A DNA stretch of 64,000 nucleotides. Origin: Halichondria panicea. Its lineage: Eukaryota > Porifera > Demospongiae > Suberitida > Halichondriidae. The position numbers and the translations under genes are program-made. Under the pieces are notes generated by a model. The model had not been told where the DNA came from. It searched no databases and saw nothing but the letters and a program-made list of their open reading frames with translations. Positions 1 to 14,423 of this stretch are shown piece after piece (position 1 is the stretch's first letter; the number at the start of each line of letters is the position of its first letter). The stretch covers positions 577,501 through 641,500 of the forward strand of contig NC_087387.1 of assembly GCF_963675165.1 (NCBI RefSeq), read 5' to 3'.

Positions 1-2721
<2,721 letters not shown>

Positions 2722-2994
2722 TGCAGCTAGCTTAATTTATGTACAACACGATAGAGCTTGATGATTCTATTCCTTGTTTTTGCATGATTTACAACTGCTT
2801 GTAAGAACCTACACCGTTGTTTTTATAGTGCATGCGCTTTTGCTGCTAATTAAATATGACGCAATAGGCCTAAGTGGCTCCACATAAAACCACAATGATA
2901 AGTGGGCCACGCCCCCATTACTATTACAGATCTACGTACATGTGCCGACAAGAACAACAGTTTTAATAATAGCCAGACTATAAAAACGCTAGCC
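2722..2994. promoter_or_regulatory. Bidirectional promoter region between divergent genes
   Basis: This 273-bp interval separates the start codons of two head-to-head genes (ATG at 2721 on the minus strand, ATG at 2995 on the plus strand). The placement makes it the likely shared promoter. No TATA box at a convincing distance was recognised. This is an inference from position only. Confidence 0.4.
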
Positions 2995-3888
2995 ATGGCC
3001 TCAAAACTTGTTAGTACAGAACCTACCCAAAGGGAGACACCCTACCTTGTGGACAGTCAGTCAGAAGCAGCCCGCAGTGACCTAGAGAGTGCTTGCAGAA
3101 CTCTAATATTCTCGTTCATCAAAATGAAAGACAGTGACCCAGGTTGTGAAGACAGCCAAGCCATTCTCCATCCAGGAATACAGCGTGGGACCAACCTAGG
3201 AGCTTCCTCCTCCACAGATATAGCGAGTGAGGGGAGCAGTGTTGATGTAACCGACTCTTCCGTTGATTTGTTGACGATGGAAAATGAGGTCCACATCTCT
3301 GAAGATGGAGACGACATAAGACGTCTAGTACCAACATCACTGCCAAACGAACTGAGAGAGAATTTATCACAAATCCAATTGGAAGACTTGAAGAAGCTGT
3401 ACGATATTGAAGCTGGAGCTATAAAGATTGAAAGCAATGAACTCACAACTGTCGAGGTGGTCATGTTACATTTGAGAAGCTATCGGAACATTATAAAATA
3501 TGAAATTTCAGATATGGAGGCGTTTAGAACGAGGTTTGTCGGCTTCTTTGGAAGTATTCTCGCTGATCTGGTGGCTGCCTTCTATCCAAACAGAGGAGAG
3601 CAGAATCTGGTAAGTATGTGTGTCAACGTTTTAAAAATGGCCTAGCTGCGTTTATATGTACATAATTATTCTATGCGTTGTTATTATTGTTGTTTACAGT
3701 GAATATATTAATTGTGTGTGTTTGTCATGGCATTGTCCTTACTTTTAAATTAGTGAATATTGTAGCTATATTTGAGGTTGTTATACAATTATAATGCTCA
3801 CTTTCTTCTACAGGACGAACTGATTTCTCAAGACTTTCAGAAATTCCGAACCAAATCCGAATCAACCTCACGCAGTACAGCAGTATAG
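2995..3888 (+). CDS. Unrecognised two-exon protein, possible paralog of its divergent neighbour
   Basis: Exon 1 is 2995-3609 (205 codons) and exon 2 is 3814-3888, ending in TAG. The intron is 3610-3813 (gtaagt...tctacag), phase 0. The product is about 229 residues. An upstream in-frame start at 2902 is a non-ATG codon, so the ATG at 2995 is preferred. The first 100 or so residues are Ser/Asp/Glu-rich. The C-terminal half is predicted helical and contains SILADLVAAF, which resembles ILTDLTAAF in the divergent gene at 1609-1268. No signal peptide or membrane segment is visible. The gene may share a promoter with the minus-strand gene. I do not recognise the family; a diverged Bcl-2-like helical bundle is one possibility, with low confidence. 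Confidence 0.65.
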
Positions 3889-4327
3889 TTTACACCACAC
3901 ACAAACAGCAACTGCAACAGCAAACTTTAAAATCTGCAACTTTGTACCCTCAACTTTTTCTTTTGTTTAATCACATGCATAACTCGGTTGTGCACTTTAT
4001 CTTGATCTACTATGCAGCCACTTGAATGTACATTTGAAATTATGCGAAGAAATTTTTTTAACAAATAATTTTTCAGTACATATAAGATCGATTATGTAAT
4101 AATTATGACATTTGCTGAGTAGTAAACTACTTGGTATGACTGGCCAATTAAAACTGTTAAAGGGAAATAATAATTATTAATGCCTTAAATGGTGAAACTC
4201 GTGACATGATGAAGATGTTTGTTGATTGATTGCATAATGACACGGGTTGTGAAATAAAAAAGAGAGATTTGTCAGCTATTGATACTGTACATAGCTACTA
4301 CAAAATGGATACCCCATCAGATTGTTC
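3889..4327. other. Intergenic gap between convergent genes
   Basis: This is AT-rich sequence between the stop of the plus-strand gene at 3888 and the EXT2 stop codon at 4328. It should hold both 3' UTRs. Nothing else was recognised. Confidence 0.5.
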
Positions 4328-4556
4328 TCATAGTTCACCAATTCCAGGAAACGACTGAAATAACTCTGACATAGGTTCCTTGTAGAGAACAGGGTCGAGT
4401 CTGAACTTGACTGTTTGTAGGGGCATACCCTCAAAGAAACGTTCAAAGATGTTCACACATTCATTGCGCTCGAGGTAATGCTCAGGATCATTCCATAGCG
4501 ATTCTTCAGTGGTACATGTCGGGCAGGTGAATTTCTTCCGTGCTGAGATCTACAGT

Positions 4557-4614
<58 letters not shown>

Positions 4615-7600
4615 GAGGGGGGTTATAAAAAGTATATGCAAGCATTTAGATAGTAAACTTAAACCCGATTTTAGGGGGAAAACCAGGGATCTTTTTTGTC
4701 GAAATGCGTTCATGCCTCATCTTGATCTACCTACCATACACACAAAATGTAGCTGAGACAATGAATAATGTTAGTCATTTATAGTGAGGGGGAGTCCTTG
4801 GGGCTTCAAGCAATGATTACCATTAGCAGCTGACCAGCAGCACAAGGAAAAAAGGAAGTGAGATAGCAAATGTTACTTTAAAGTAAACTGGGGAGTGATA
4901 AGAACACGTGGCCGAGTGTCGGGTTACAACGCAAATTAATTGGTAGACTATGGCTTTCACGGCTCATTAAACAGAGAAGACGACCTGGTACGAAGGAATT
5001 AGCACTAATGGCTTAGATTATAAACAAAACTTTTAAGTGCTTCAGTTGTTTTGAGGGCCAAAATGGAACTAATCAGGACATGTTTCAAGAGAAACAGTTT
5101 ACCATATTGTTTGTTTTAAACTGTCCGATAAACACTATGAAACATACCTTCAGGTGTAAACAAGACACATAAAAAATATGGATACTAAGCAACCTTTTCG
5201 TACCATGCTCAGGCTTAGAAGAATACGAATCAACAGCCGTCTAAACGCATGCAGTATGTTAGGACAAGCTTATGATAAAATCAAAAGATAATTATTATAA
5301 CAACTAAAAACTAGCTATGATAAACGCACAGCTAATTATAAAATGCTATTTTAAAGTTTGTAAACACATGCAGGAATCTTTCCAAGCTACATTAGCTAAA
5401 TGCACAGTGTAGTATTTACTTTATACAGAGTGAGAAAAGCCGACTAGTCCAAATGTAGACAATAGAGAGAGATAAGCGCCAGACAGCCTAAACACCCACC
5501 ACACACCAGGTGTGCTGCATTAGGTGACACAATAAACAATGGGACTCTAGGTTCCAACTATTTGTCCCACAGAACTCTGGGGCTCTGGAAAACAATCGGA
5601 AGATTTCACTATATAAAGTTATATATGTCATTGTGTGGAGTGTTGATATTTGAGGGCACTTTAAAGTGCTTCAAAAATTGGACTATAAGCTCTGTGTGAA
5701 AGGCGTGTGAAAGGCATAAAGAGGGTACAATTCACAAGTACTTTGGGCACGAATGCAACAAGTGTGTGATATTGTACCAGCTCAAATGTCCCATTTTAAT
5801 AATTTGTCTGCAAGGACAGGAAATCAACAAACACCATGGAAACAGGAAGTACATTCATAGTAGGAACCACAAGTATTCACAGTGAAAAACCCATATACCC
5901 ACCCACCACAGCACACAACCACCGCAGTGAGAGCAGCTGCATTATATCATTGTCTCCAATCTTTCCCACAGCTGCACATTAGAGCTCAGACTAATTACAT
6001 GTACAAACGCAGCCTGGAATGAACTAGTACACAATGTGGTTGCCTTGGGCCCCAGAGGCAAAACAAGGCATGTTGCAACATGACACACAAACACCATGAC
6101 ACAAGTGGGTATGCATTACTGGCTATGGACAAACATATAGGGGGGGAAGAGGACCTACTTCACACGCTACCTACACACACAGCTAGCTCTCATACAGGGG
6201 CAAGCTGCATACCACTAAAGTACACGCACAGTGAATAGCAACTATAATTTGGTAATGATTATCAATATCAACCAGTCCAAGTTTGTTGGTGTATCAGGTG
6301 TAGCTTAATACTTTACAAGTATACTCTCATTTCAACTTGAGCCATGAATTCGTAACACTTCAAAGTCATGCACAACAGCATTGCTGTAAGGTAAGCAGCT
6401 TCAACTTGAAAGACATCAAAGTGTCGGAGTTCAATTAAAGGTATATGTAAGTCTACATAGACAGGAAATATCTACACGTACTATTATATTGCAGAGCCTA
6501 GCTTAATGGAACCTGCGTGCGGATACGAGCTTTCAGCACGGTCTATGAATATCATTATAACCCACTCCACCCTAATAACATGTTTACTTAACTACTTTAT
6601 CAGCAAAAATAGCTGGTGTAGCTTTAAGCATACGATTGCATGCAAGGTTACTAATAATAAACATATGAAACTACATGCGCTAATTATAGCTTCAAATCAT
6701 GCTGTTTTTTGCTAAACTAGTTAGTTGCAACACGGTATATAGAGCTTCAAAATACACAGTGGAATGTCGGTGATGTAAGATGCTCAAGATGATTATGGAA
6801 GTTTGCCGTTACTGTACATGTACGCAGCTCTAGACACACACACACACACACACGTGTCATACAGACCGCTACACTAGGCTTCCTTACAAGGTATCAACTA
6901 TGTGTAGAGTGTGATCACACGAAATCGGAAGTAGATAGATCAAATTTCTGTACAGTATTAACCACATTTAACGGTAGGTTCCTACTTCCGTGCATCCATA
7001 GTGATACTGTAACAGTATTTCGCTAATAAGAGTATCAAGTATCACAGAAGTATCCTAGCAATTTGGTGGGAATTAATCTGCTAATGGCTCACGATAATTC
7101 CTTATACATCGTGAAGTGGAAATGAATCACTTAACATTTTGGGATCATGTATCATGATTATTGAGGTCACCTTTCACAAAATACATGTACTCACACATAG
7201 CCTACATAATTATTTCGACAATAATTGGCAGGCCTATATAATATTATATAGAGCAGCATGTTTTAACGAACGTACTTTCAATGGTGGCAATGCTGTATAG
7301 TTGGCAATGAGGAAGTTCATAGCAATGTCTTCACAGTTCATGTGTTCGTCAACCCACTGGCGTATCCTTGACGGCATTTGGTAAGTGTAGAGGTAGTTAT
7401 AATACTATAGTGAGAAAGAGAGGCAAGGCAGTTAAGTTTAATATACGGAATAAAAACATTCGATATTGGGAAATCGTAAAAATTGAACATTGCGAAATGC
7501 ATTAATGCTTGTTGTTTAGAAACATGCATCAATGCTTTAATAACACATGTACATGTGTATAGTAGCATCTTAGTAGCATCTTTTGTTTTCAAGCAAATAC

Positions 7601-8156
7601 AGAAGTGATACTACATGTACCACTAAAAATTCAACTGATAGACACAATGAAGTTAGTGTCAGATGAATGCACAGGCTACACAAACAAGCCAGCAGTACAA
7701 TCATGCATGTTGCATGTGAGGACGTGTGAACAGCTAAAACAACTACTTCACACACTGACAGCCAGAGCCGTGACATACGGTGTGCCAGCCAGAGCCAGCC
7801 AGAGCCGTGACATACGGTAGGTGGAAACTTCAGCAATTAGGGAAAAGTGTTAAATATGAAATATGTGACAATACCATTAAACCCATTTTTGCTGTACAAA
7901 CAAACCTACAAAAACCTTTTAGGCAACCATTCATATCGTGTTGTTTTGTGTAACTAATAGCCTCTGCAAGTTCATACTTATTATTATATAATAATTATAG
8001 TGCAGCTCACATTGTGATAGAAAGCAGCACCAGTAAGTACGAGTGATATGTTGTTAAGCCAGCTGGACTCGTATCGTAGCTTGCCCTCAGGAGAGCTCTC
8101 CTTAGAGTGTACTCGACCGGGAAATCCGACTAATCGATTGGGAAACTCCTGCCAAG

Positions 8157-8232
<76 letters not shown>

Positions 8233-8240
8233 TGTGTGTG

Positions 8241-8281
<41 letters not shown>

Positions 8282-11200
8282 TGCGTGTGTGGTGTGTGTG
8301 TGTGTGTGTGTGTGGGGGGGTAAACGAAGGTAGACGAAACACATAAGCAGAACTTGATGTGTGTGTGTGTGTGGGTGTACGGTGTGTGTGGGTGTACGTG
8401 GAAGGGGGATTAAATGAAGGTAGACAAAACACATCAACAAAACTTGCTGACAAGGTTGAGCAGCTAGTGGTAGTCAAGGCAACTTGACAGCTGAACACAG
8501 ATACACACGTACCCTACTTACACTGAACATAGAAATTGACCTTCTATGAAGGAAACATGAATGGGCAAGAAAACTATCTTGTAAGTGATCTTGTAGGTAA
8601 TAAGACAATTAAAGCATGAAAGCAGTGAACCAAGACATGTTCAAAGGAGAGGTAGTGTTGTATACAGGCTCATAATAATATCAACTCTAACCACGGAAAT
8701 GCCTCAAGGCAAATACACTACATGTATGAATGTTCTACAGCCCTACACGATGTACACAATGATTATAATGTGTACAGGTATCAGAAGTTCACATTGCTCA
8801 CTTCCTATCGATCAGCACAGCTCAGGAAGCTTCAGAAGAACTACTGAAAATGAACTACATGAGCCTCCTACAAAATCAAAGCTAGAGTAGATAACACTTT
8901 GTTTGACATGATTATGACATAATTATACATGTGCAACTATGTACACAGTGTCAACATAATATACACATATGTAAGGCAAAGCTCTGGATGTAAAATACCA
9001 GTAGACATTGTAGTAAAGGCTCTAGGGAAAAAATAGAGCAACGTCTTGTCAGAGATAGAGTATAGACATTCCTATAGTACAAGTTAGACTAGTACACATA
9101 GTGGGTCAGCACATGTAAACTCTTCAATAGATAACGGGTTATCATGCGCAGGTAAGCTTGTTAAGGACTAAGTAAATAGCACATGCTAGCACTGGTGAAG
9201 CGAAATACAGCAGATGGTACAGATTATCATAAAGAGATTTACTGATTTCAAACCTAATAGAAGACAGCTGCTGTACAACAAGTACAAGTACATAATTATA
9301 AAACGAAAATTAACAAAAATTGAAAAGGTGCCGAGATGTCTGTTACATGTACATGTGAATAAAGCTTTGTAAGATATAATTATATATTGCCCATACATGT
9401 ACATGACATGAAGCTTCATGCAACACAGACAATGAAGTAAATGAGGGGCGTCGCAAAACTGATGAAAGGGTGCTATTACCTTAAAATTAATTACAAGAAA
9501 ATTCTGGTCATAATTTCAAAGGGTGTGTACGTATAATACAAGAAAATTGAGGTCATAAATTTGACAGTTTAGCTCACACTTGTACCTTACAGTAGAGTGG
9601 CTAGCTGCTATGGCAACTGTACAGAATGGCTGCTATTATGGCCACTGGTTAGCTATGTGTGTGTACCTACCTTGTAGCCAAACTCCAGCTCATCTGCTGT
9701 TAACATGGTGATGTCATCGTCCAATGAGAATACAGCCGCTGTCTGTATCTCTGGGTATGGGTAGAAACGATTGCTGAGCCGATTCTGTTTGCTCCGAATT
9801 ATCTGAATAGGTCGGTTGATATGAGGCCACTTAGAAGCTGTGTGTATGCGTGTGTGTGTGTGTGTGTGTGTGTGTATGGTGTGGGTGTGTGTGGTGTGGG
9901 TGTGTGTGTGTGTGTGGTGTGTGTGGGCAGGAGTCTGCACAATAATTATAAGAGCCTAGTGCAAGTGTGAAATGAGTGAATTCGTTGTCTGTTATATTCA
10001 CAAACCTGGTGGAGGCTGTTTGTCCACATTGTTCCAAACGACTAAAATCTGTAGAGATAAAATAAAAATGCTACACACACAAACACAAACACACTATGAG
10101 AACGAGAACCACAGTACATGCATGTACCTACAGTAGCACTACACACGTTCAGTACCACACACAGCATCACAAATGTATGTACATGTACATGTACTAGGCA
10201 CATCCATGTTCTGGTGAGTAATTGTCGCTATCATACTCTTAAGATTGCACAGGTTATACAGAACAAGTAAAATGTGTGTATATAGTGTCAGGAATCAAGA
10301 GTGCATGAATGGTCATGCACTACCTGATAATACATGTATACGTCACCCTTGGGCAGTGGTGGTTATAAGATAATGAGGTGGTCTGACACAGCTATAATTA
10401 GGAGATTACTAGCCTGGCTGTGTTATTATCTATCATATACATGTAGAAGGGTGATTAGTTTATAGGGTGACCACAATGGACAAATCTCACTGTATTATCG
10501 AGGGAACAGTATACTTGCTGATAATGTTAGCAGTCAAGAAACTTCACTTCACACACATGTACTGCCTCTTAGGTATAATTATAGGAACATATATTAGTGG
10601 TCAATATTTCCCAACTTGAACAGCTACGTTACATGGAAAACTGTCTACAATTCAAGAGATAGGTCTCAATAGAGAGGTGGTCTCTAGGGAGGTCAATAGT
10701 GATAGCATTGTAGGGACAGTACTGAGTGGTCTCAATAGAGAGCTTTAGGGAGGTTAATAGTGATAGCATTGTAGGGACAGTACTGAGTGGTCTCAATAGA
10801 GAGCTTTAGGTAGGTTAATAGTGATAGCATTGTAGGGACAGTACTGAGTGGTCTCAATAGAGAGCTTTAGGGAGGTTAATAGTGATAGCATTGTAGGGAC
10901 AGTACTGAGTGGTCTCAATAGAGAGCTTTAGGGAGGTTAATAGTGATAGCACTGTAGGGACAGTACTGAGTGGTCTCAATAGAGAGCTTTAGGGAGGTCA
11001 ATAGTGATAGCACTGTAGGGACAGTACTGAGTGGTCTCAATAGAGAGCTTTAGGGAGGTCAATAGTGATAGCATTGTAGGGACAGTACTGAGTGGTCTCA
11101 ATAGAGAGCTTTAGGGAGGTTAATAGTGTGAGCATTGTAGGGACAGTACTGAGTGGTCTCAATAGAGAGGTGGTCTCTTTAGGGAGGTCAATAGTGTGAG

Positions 11201-14200
11201 CATTGTAGGGACAGTACTGAGTGGTCTCAATAGAGAGGTGGTCTCTTTAGGGAGGTCAATAGTGATAGCATTGTAGGGACAGTACTGAGTGGTCTTAATA
11301 GAGAGGTGGTCTCTTTAGGGAGGTCAATAGTGATAGCATTGTAGGGACAGTACTGAGTGGTCTCAATAGAGAGGTGGTGGTCTACATTACTTACAATACA
11401 GTACATGGTATTACAGCCACGCCTACCTTAGCCAGACTAGGAGCAGCAGACATACTGCGTATAGTTTTGAACAGTTCACTGACTCGACTATAGGTCAGTA
11501 TCACAGCTGTGAATCCCTCGTCAGAAGGAGGGGTCAAAAGGTCAAGATCAGCTCCGGCAGTTGTAAACTGTAAAATTGTCAATTCATACGAACACTGTTT
11601 ACAATAACTCAACAATATGCAAGCACTGTACACAAAAAGCGTTGGGTTGAAGCATAATTATTTTAAAATTGTGCAATTACTATGGAAACCAGCTCCGAAT
11701 ACAAACACCAACCAAAGTACACTGTGAATATTCCATTTCCCAGCACAGCATGCATATAATTAGATAAATCGTGTTTTAGAATTATAGCGTCAGCATTTGA
11801 TACATGCATGTGATACATGTACATACATTAATCAGTATTAAATATGCCAACCTTGCTGCTTGTCTGTCCGGTGGTCCACAGCTGCAAATATGATGCACAT
11901 GCTCAACAAATATTCAGTGTATAGAATGACATCATCATTACCTCACTGCTCCTTGCTGATGTGGGGAAAACCCTCTCATTAAGAATGTCCAGTGTTGTCA
12001 ATGCAATTTTAGGCAGCGATGAAAAATAATGATCGTATAGAAATCTAACTTTTTCACGCATCTCATGAATAGAGGAATGGGGGATGTCCCTTAGCTGTGA
12101 AGCCACACCCACCATGTCATGTGACCAGCACCTGACAGACGCCTGCGACCAGTCAAGGACTTCGGAGAATGGTAGAACATAGTCATCGTCTAAAATCACA
12201 GGGATACAGCCCTGCACGTATATAGGACAAGGTAATGGAGGAAGGGAATGAAGAGAAACGAGCGAAATAATAGTACACTTGTGTATAATACAGTACCAAT
12301 CAACTGTGAAATTTAGCCAAGGACCAAACACACACTAGGACCAGCATTACAAATACAGACATTCTGAACAGTACATATACAGCATACTAGCTGTTAAGAA
12401 TTTTGCCTCAAAGGGAATTGGATCAAATACATAATTATACTCCCGAGTTTTATTGGATTGACTGCAACGTACTGTCATGAGGATATCCAGTAGGTCAGGT
12501 GACCCAGGTCGCAGTCCAGGTATCAGCAGACAGAACTGAGACGACTGGAACAAAATACAAAATTTGGTAAAGATCATTTCTGAAATTACTGAATAATATA
12601 CTTACTGTCAGAGTTTGTAGGTAGGGATACACTTTTCCTTCATTTCGGTTGCAGCGTTTCCACGGAAGTTGATCATGTGACATCAGGTGATCCGGACAGT
12701 TTGTTTCCAGTAATAGAACGTCATCCTTGTTCTCATGTACGAGGAGGTGAAGCTGATCGGCCATGCCCTGAGAGTACCATCCATGAGTGAGCACAGTGAG
12801 CAAGTGGGACCTGCAGTACATGATATATATACATGATCGAGACTAACAACAGGATATAGCTTCTTTAGCTACATGTACCATAATTATTATTATATAATTA
12901 TCATTTTCACATTTTCTTCGATCGTGCACTTGACACTGTACATATTATGGCAGCTGAAAGAGTCTCCGAATCATTGATTAAACGCGAGCTAGTGTAGTTG
13001 AATCTTTCAACAGCCATAACTTTAGTACCGTGGCTCCAATTTCAAAAATGTTATGATTTTATGAAAGCTTAGAAAAAGACCTTTCAAATGATGTGTTTAA
13101 ATCAAAAATTTTGTCGGGGCCAAAATTTGTCATTTTCGGCCTTGGACCATGGGCAATCCATGGTATCGCCAAATTAGCAAATAATATTATCTCTCAAATA
13201 TGAACTTTGATGGTACCATTTGAAAGGTATTTTTCTAAGCTTTCAGAAAATCAGAAAATCGTTGAAATTGGATCCACGGAATTCAAGTTACATAACAAAA
13301 TGTACACGCATTTTGTACACTGTTTTCTTCCCATGGCCACATCTCTCCCCCATTTTCCTCACTTTCACTCATACCTCTCTCCATTGCTTGAGTCAGTGTA
13401 CAAGTGTCGGGTGAGGGAGTTATACATAGGCAGTGAGATGTCAAACTTGTCTCTATAAGAACCACTGGTGAAGCTACCACCTGCCAGCATAGCCTGGGGC
13501 AAAACTACAGTAACACAACACACACAACCACAGCCACACTTGTAGTGGACTACTGACTAGCATTAGCAACTTATAATTATTCTACCTTTCCGTAGTAAAA
13601 ATCAGGGGTCGTGTTGTAATGGGGCGGGGCTCCAGGGAGCATGTTGAATATCAAATGGTTTTCTCCATCATGCCACCTGGAGGGGAAACAAGAATTCTCA
13701 AATTAATGATAGTCAGTCACCATACCATATATTATAGCTACATGTATACATAATATAATAATTATGTGCTCACCGCGGTTGGCTGTTTAAGATAATTGAT
13801 ATCAGCTGTACGTCCATCTTTGCCTGACTCAGCGTGTCCAGAGAGGGTATAAACACGCACGCCTTGTCTATATCAGGCTCGTAATATCGGCTCTTCTTTA
13901 TGGCCGACAATAGTTCCGAATATTCATCAGATATTTCCGGGACAAATGATGTTTGCGAGCTAACGTACTCAAAATGATCGTACACGTAGACTCCGATATG
14001 TTCGTCGAAGCGTATTGAGCATACATTGACATCGAAGCAAGAATGAAAGAGGCATCCAGTCTTAAATATATCGTTTGTCTCTTTGGAAATAGAGTATAGT
14101 GTTCTTGTCGGACGTGATTGATGTTCCACTTTCCTGGAGGTGGGTTGTCGGTTCAGTAGTAGGAATAAAGCTACCAGAATTATTCCAATGAATAGAAAGA

Positions 14201-14267
14201 GCTTGTATGATTTAAGTCTGGCTGGGAAGCGAAACAGGCTCCTTAGAGTCGACTTGATTACAGCCAT
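4328..14267 (-). CDS. EXT2: Exostosin-2 heparan sulfate co-polymerase (13 exons, complete)
   Basis: The exons are 14267-13774, 13676-13586, 13493-13402, 12810-12606, 12544-12473, 12211-11942, 11881-11852, 11567-11427, 10048-10006, 9837-9671, 8157-8011, 7404-7276 and 4549-4328. All phases join, giving 2103 nt and 700 residues, close to the usual length of about 718. EXT2 pairs with EXT1 in the Golgi to polymerise heparan sulfate (alternating GlcA and GlcNAc). A short cytosolic tail and one hydrophobic segment ([16 protein letters not shown], about residues 24-39) mark a type II membrane protein. The exostosin domain includes [19 protein letters not shown] and [10 protein letters not shown]. 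The C-terminal GT64 domain has the metal-binding [13 protein letters not shown] and [15 protein letters not shown]. The last exon has the CPTC cysteines and the DPVLYK motif. The start is the ATG at 14267; the longer frame begins at a non-ATG codon. Introns 8 (61-bp minisatellite) and 12 (2.7 kb) are the notable ones. Confidence 0.95.
4558..4611. repeat. (TG)n/(CA)n microsatellite upstream of EXT2 last exon
   Basis: A pure TG run of about 54 bp. On the minus strand it lies about 9 nt upstream of the acceptor of EXT2 exon 13 (4549). Confidence 0.95.
4612..7275. other. EXT2 intron 12, no gene recognised
   Basis: A 2.7-kb AT-rich intron between EXT2 exons 12 and 13. Short ORFs are scattered and unconvincing. 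A short CA tract lies at 6834-6853. No RNA gene or TIR element was recognised here. Confidence 0.5.
8159..8316. repeat. Compound (TG)n/(CA)n microsatellite at EXT2 exon 11 acceptor
   Basis: A long TG tract with occasional interruptions; related GTG-rich patches continue to about 8400. On the minus strand it ends as CACAG directly at the exon 11 boundary (8157). Confidence 0.95.
9839..9926. repeat. (TG)n/(CA)n microsatellite at EXT2 exon 10 acceptor
   Basis: Imperfect TG/GGTG repeat. Read on the minus strand it supplies the CACAG acceptor of the exon starting at 9837. Confidence 0.9.
10660..11390. repeat. 61-bp minisatellite, about 11 copies, in EXT2 intron 8
   Basis: A tandem array of units containing TAGGGACAGTACTGAGTGG. 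The first seven or so units are 61 bp long. The rightmost units are longer because they carry the extra string GAGGTGGTCTCTTTA. Units differ by a few substitutions (for example ggttaatag versus ggtcaatag, and gtgatagc versus gtgtgagc). There is no spacer diversity, so this is a minisatellite and not CRISPR. Confidence 0.95.
13005..13290. mobile_element. Dispersed inverted-repeat element, family with CCATAACTTTAG ends
   Basis: The left part reads AGCCATAACTTTAGTACCGTGG followed by GAAAGCTTAGAAAAAGACCTTTC. The right part carries the imperfect reverse complement (GAAAGG...TTTTCTAAGCTTTC and a terminal AAGTTA). Relatives lie at 18532-18760, 19690-19735 (fragment), 23247-23475 and 51103-51265. No ORF is visible, so it is probably a non-autonomous TIR element. 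It lies in EXT2 intron 3. Confidence 0.6.
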
Positions 14268-14423
14268 CTTTAGACACAAACAGTAGTGTGGGTGACGGTC
14301 ACGCCCACCTATCTCACTGGTTGGCCACGCCCAACTGATCTTGTGTGTGCAGTCAAGAGTTCATTACATTAGAATGAACTCTTGGTACCTGCGCTGCATG
14401 GAGTAATTAAAAAAGTTAACACT
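14268..14423. promoter_or_regulatory. Bidirectional promoter between EXT2 and IYD
   Basis: Only 156 bp separate the EXT2 ATG (minus strand, 14267) and the IYD ATG (plus strand, 14424). Both 5' UTRs and core promoters must lie here or overlap the genes. CACGCCC motifs occur twice (14301-14307 and 14326-14332). No TATA box was identified. Confidence 0.5.

Noticed and set aside
2902-2994. Upstream extension of the gene at 2995
   Set aside because: The longer frame starts at a non-ATG codon; the ATG at 2995 is the first suitable start.
10660-11390. Possible CRISPR array
   Set aside because: The whole unit repeats with no variable spacers, and the setting is a eukaryotic intron.
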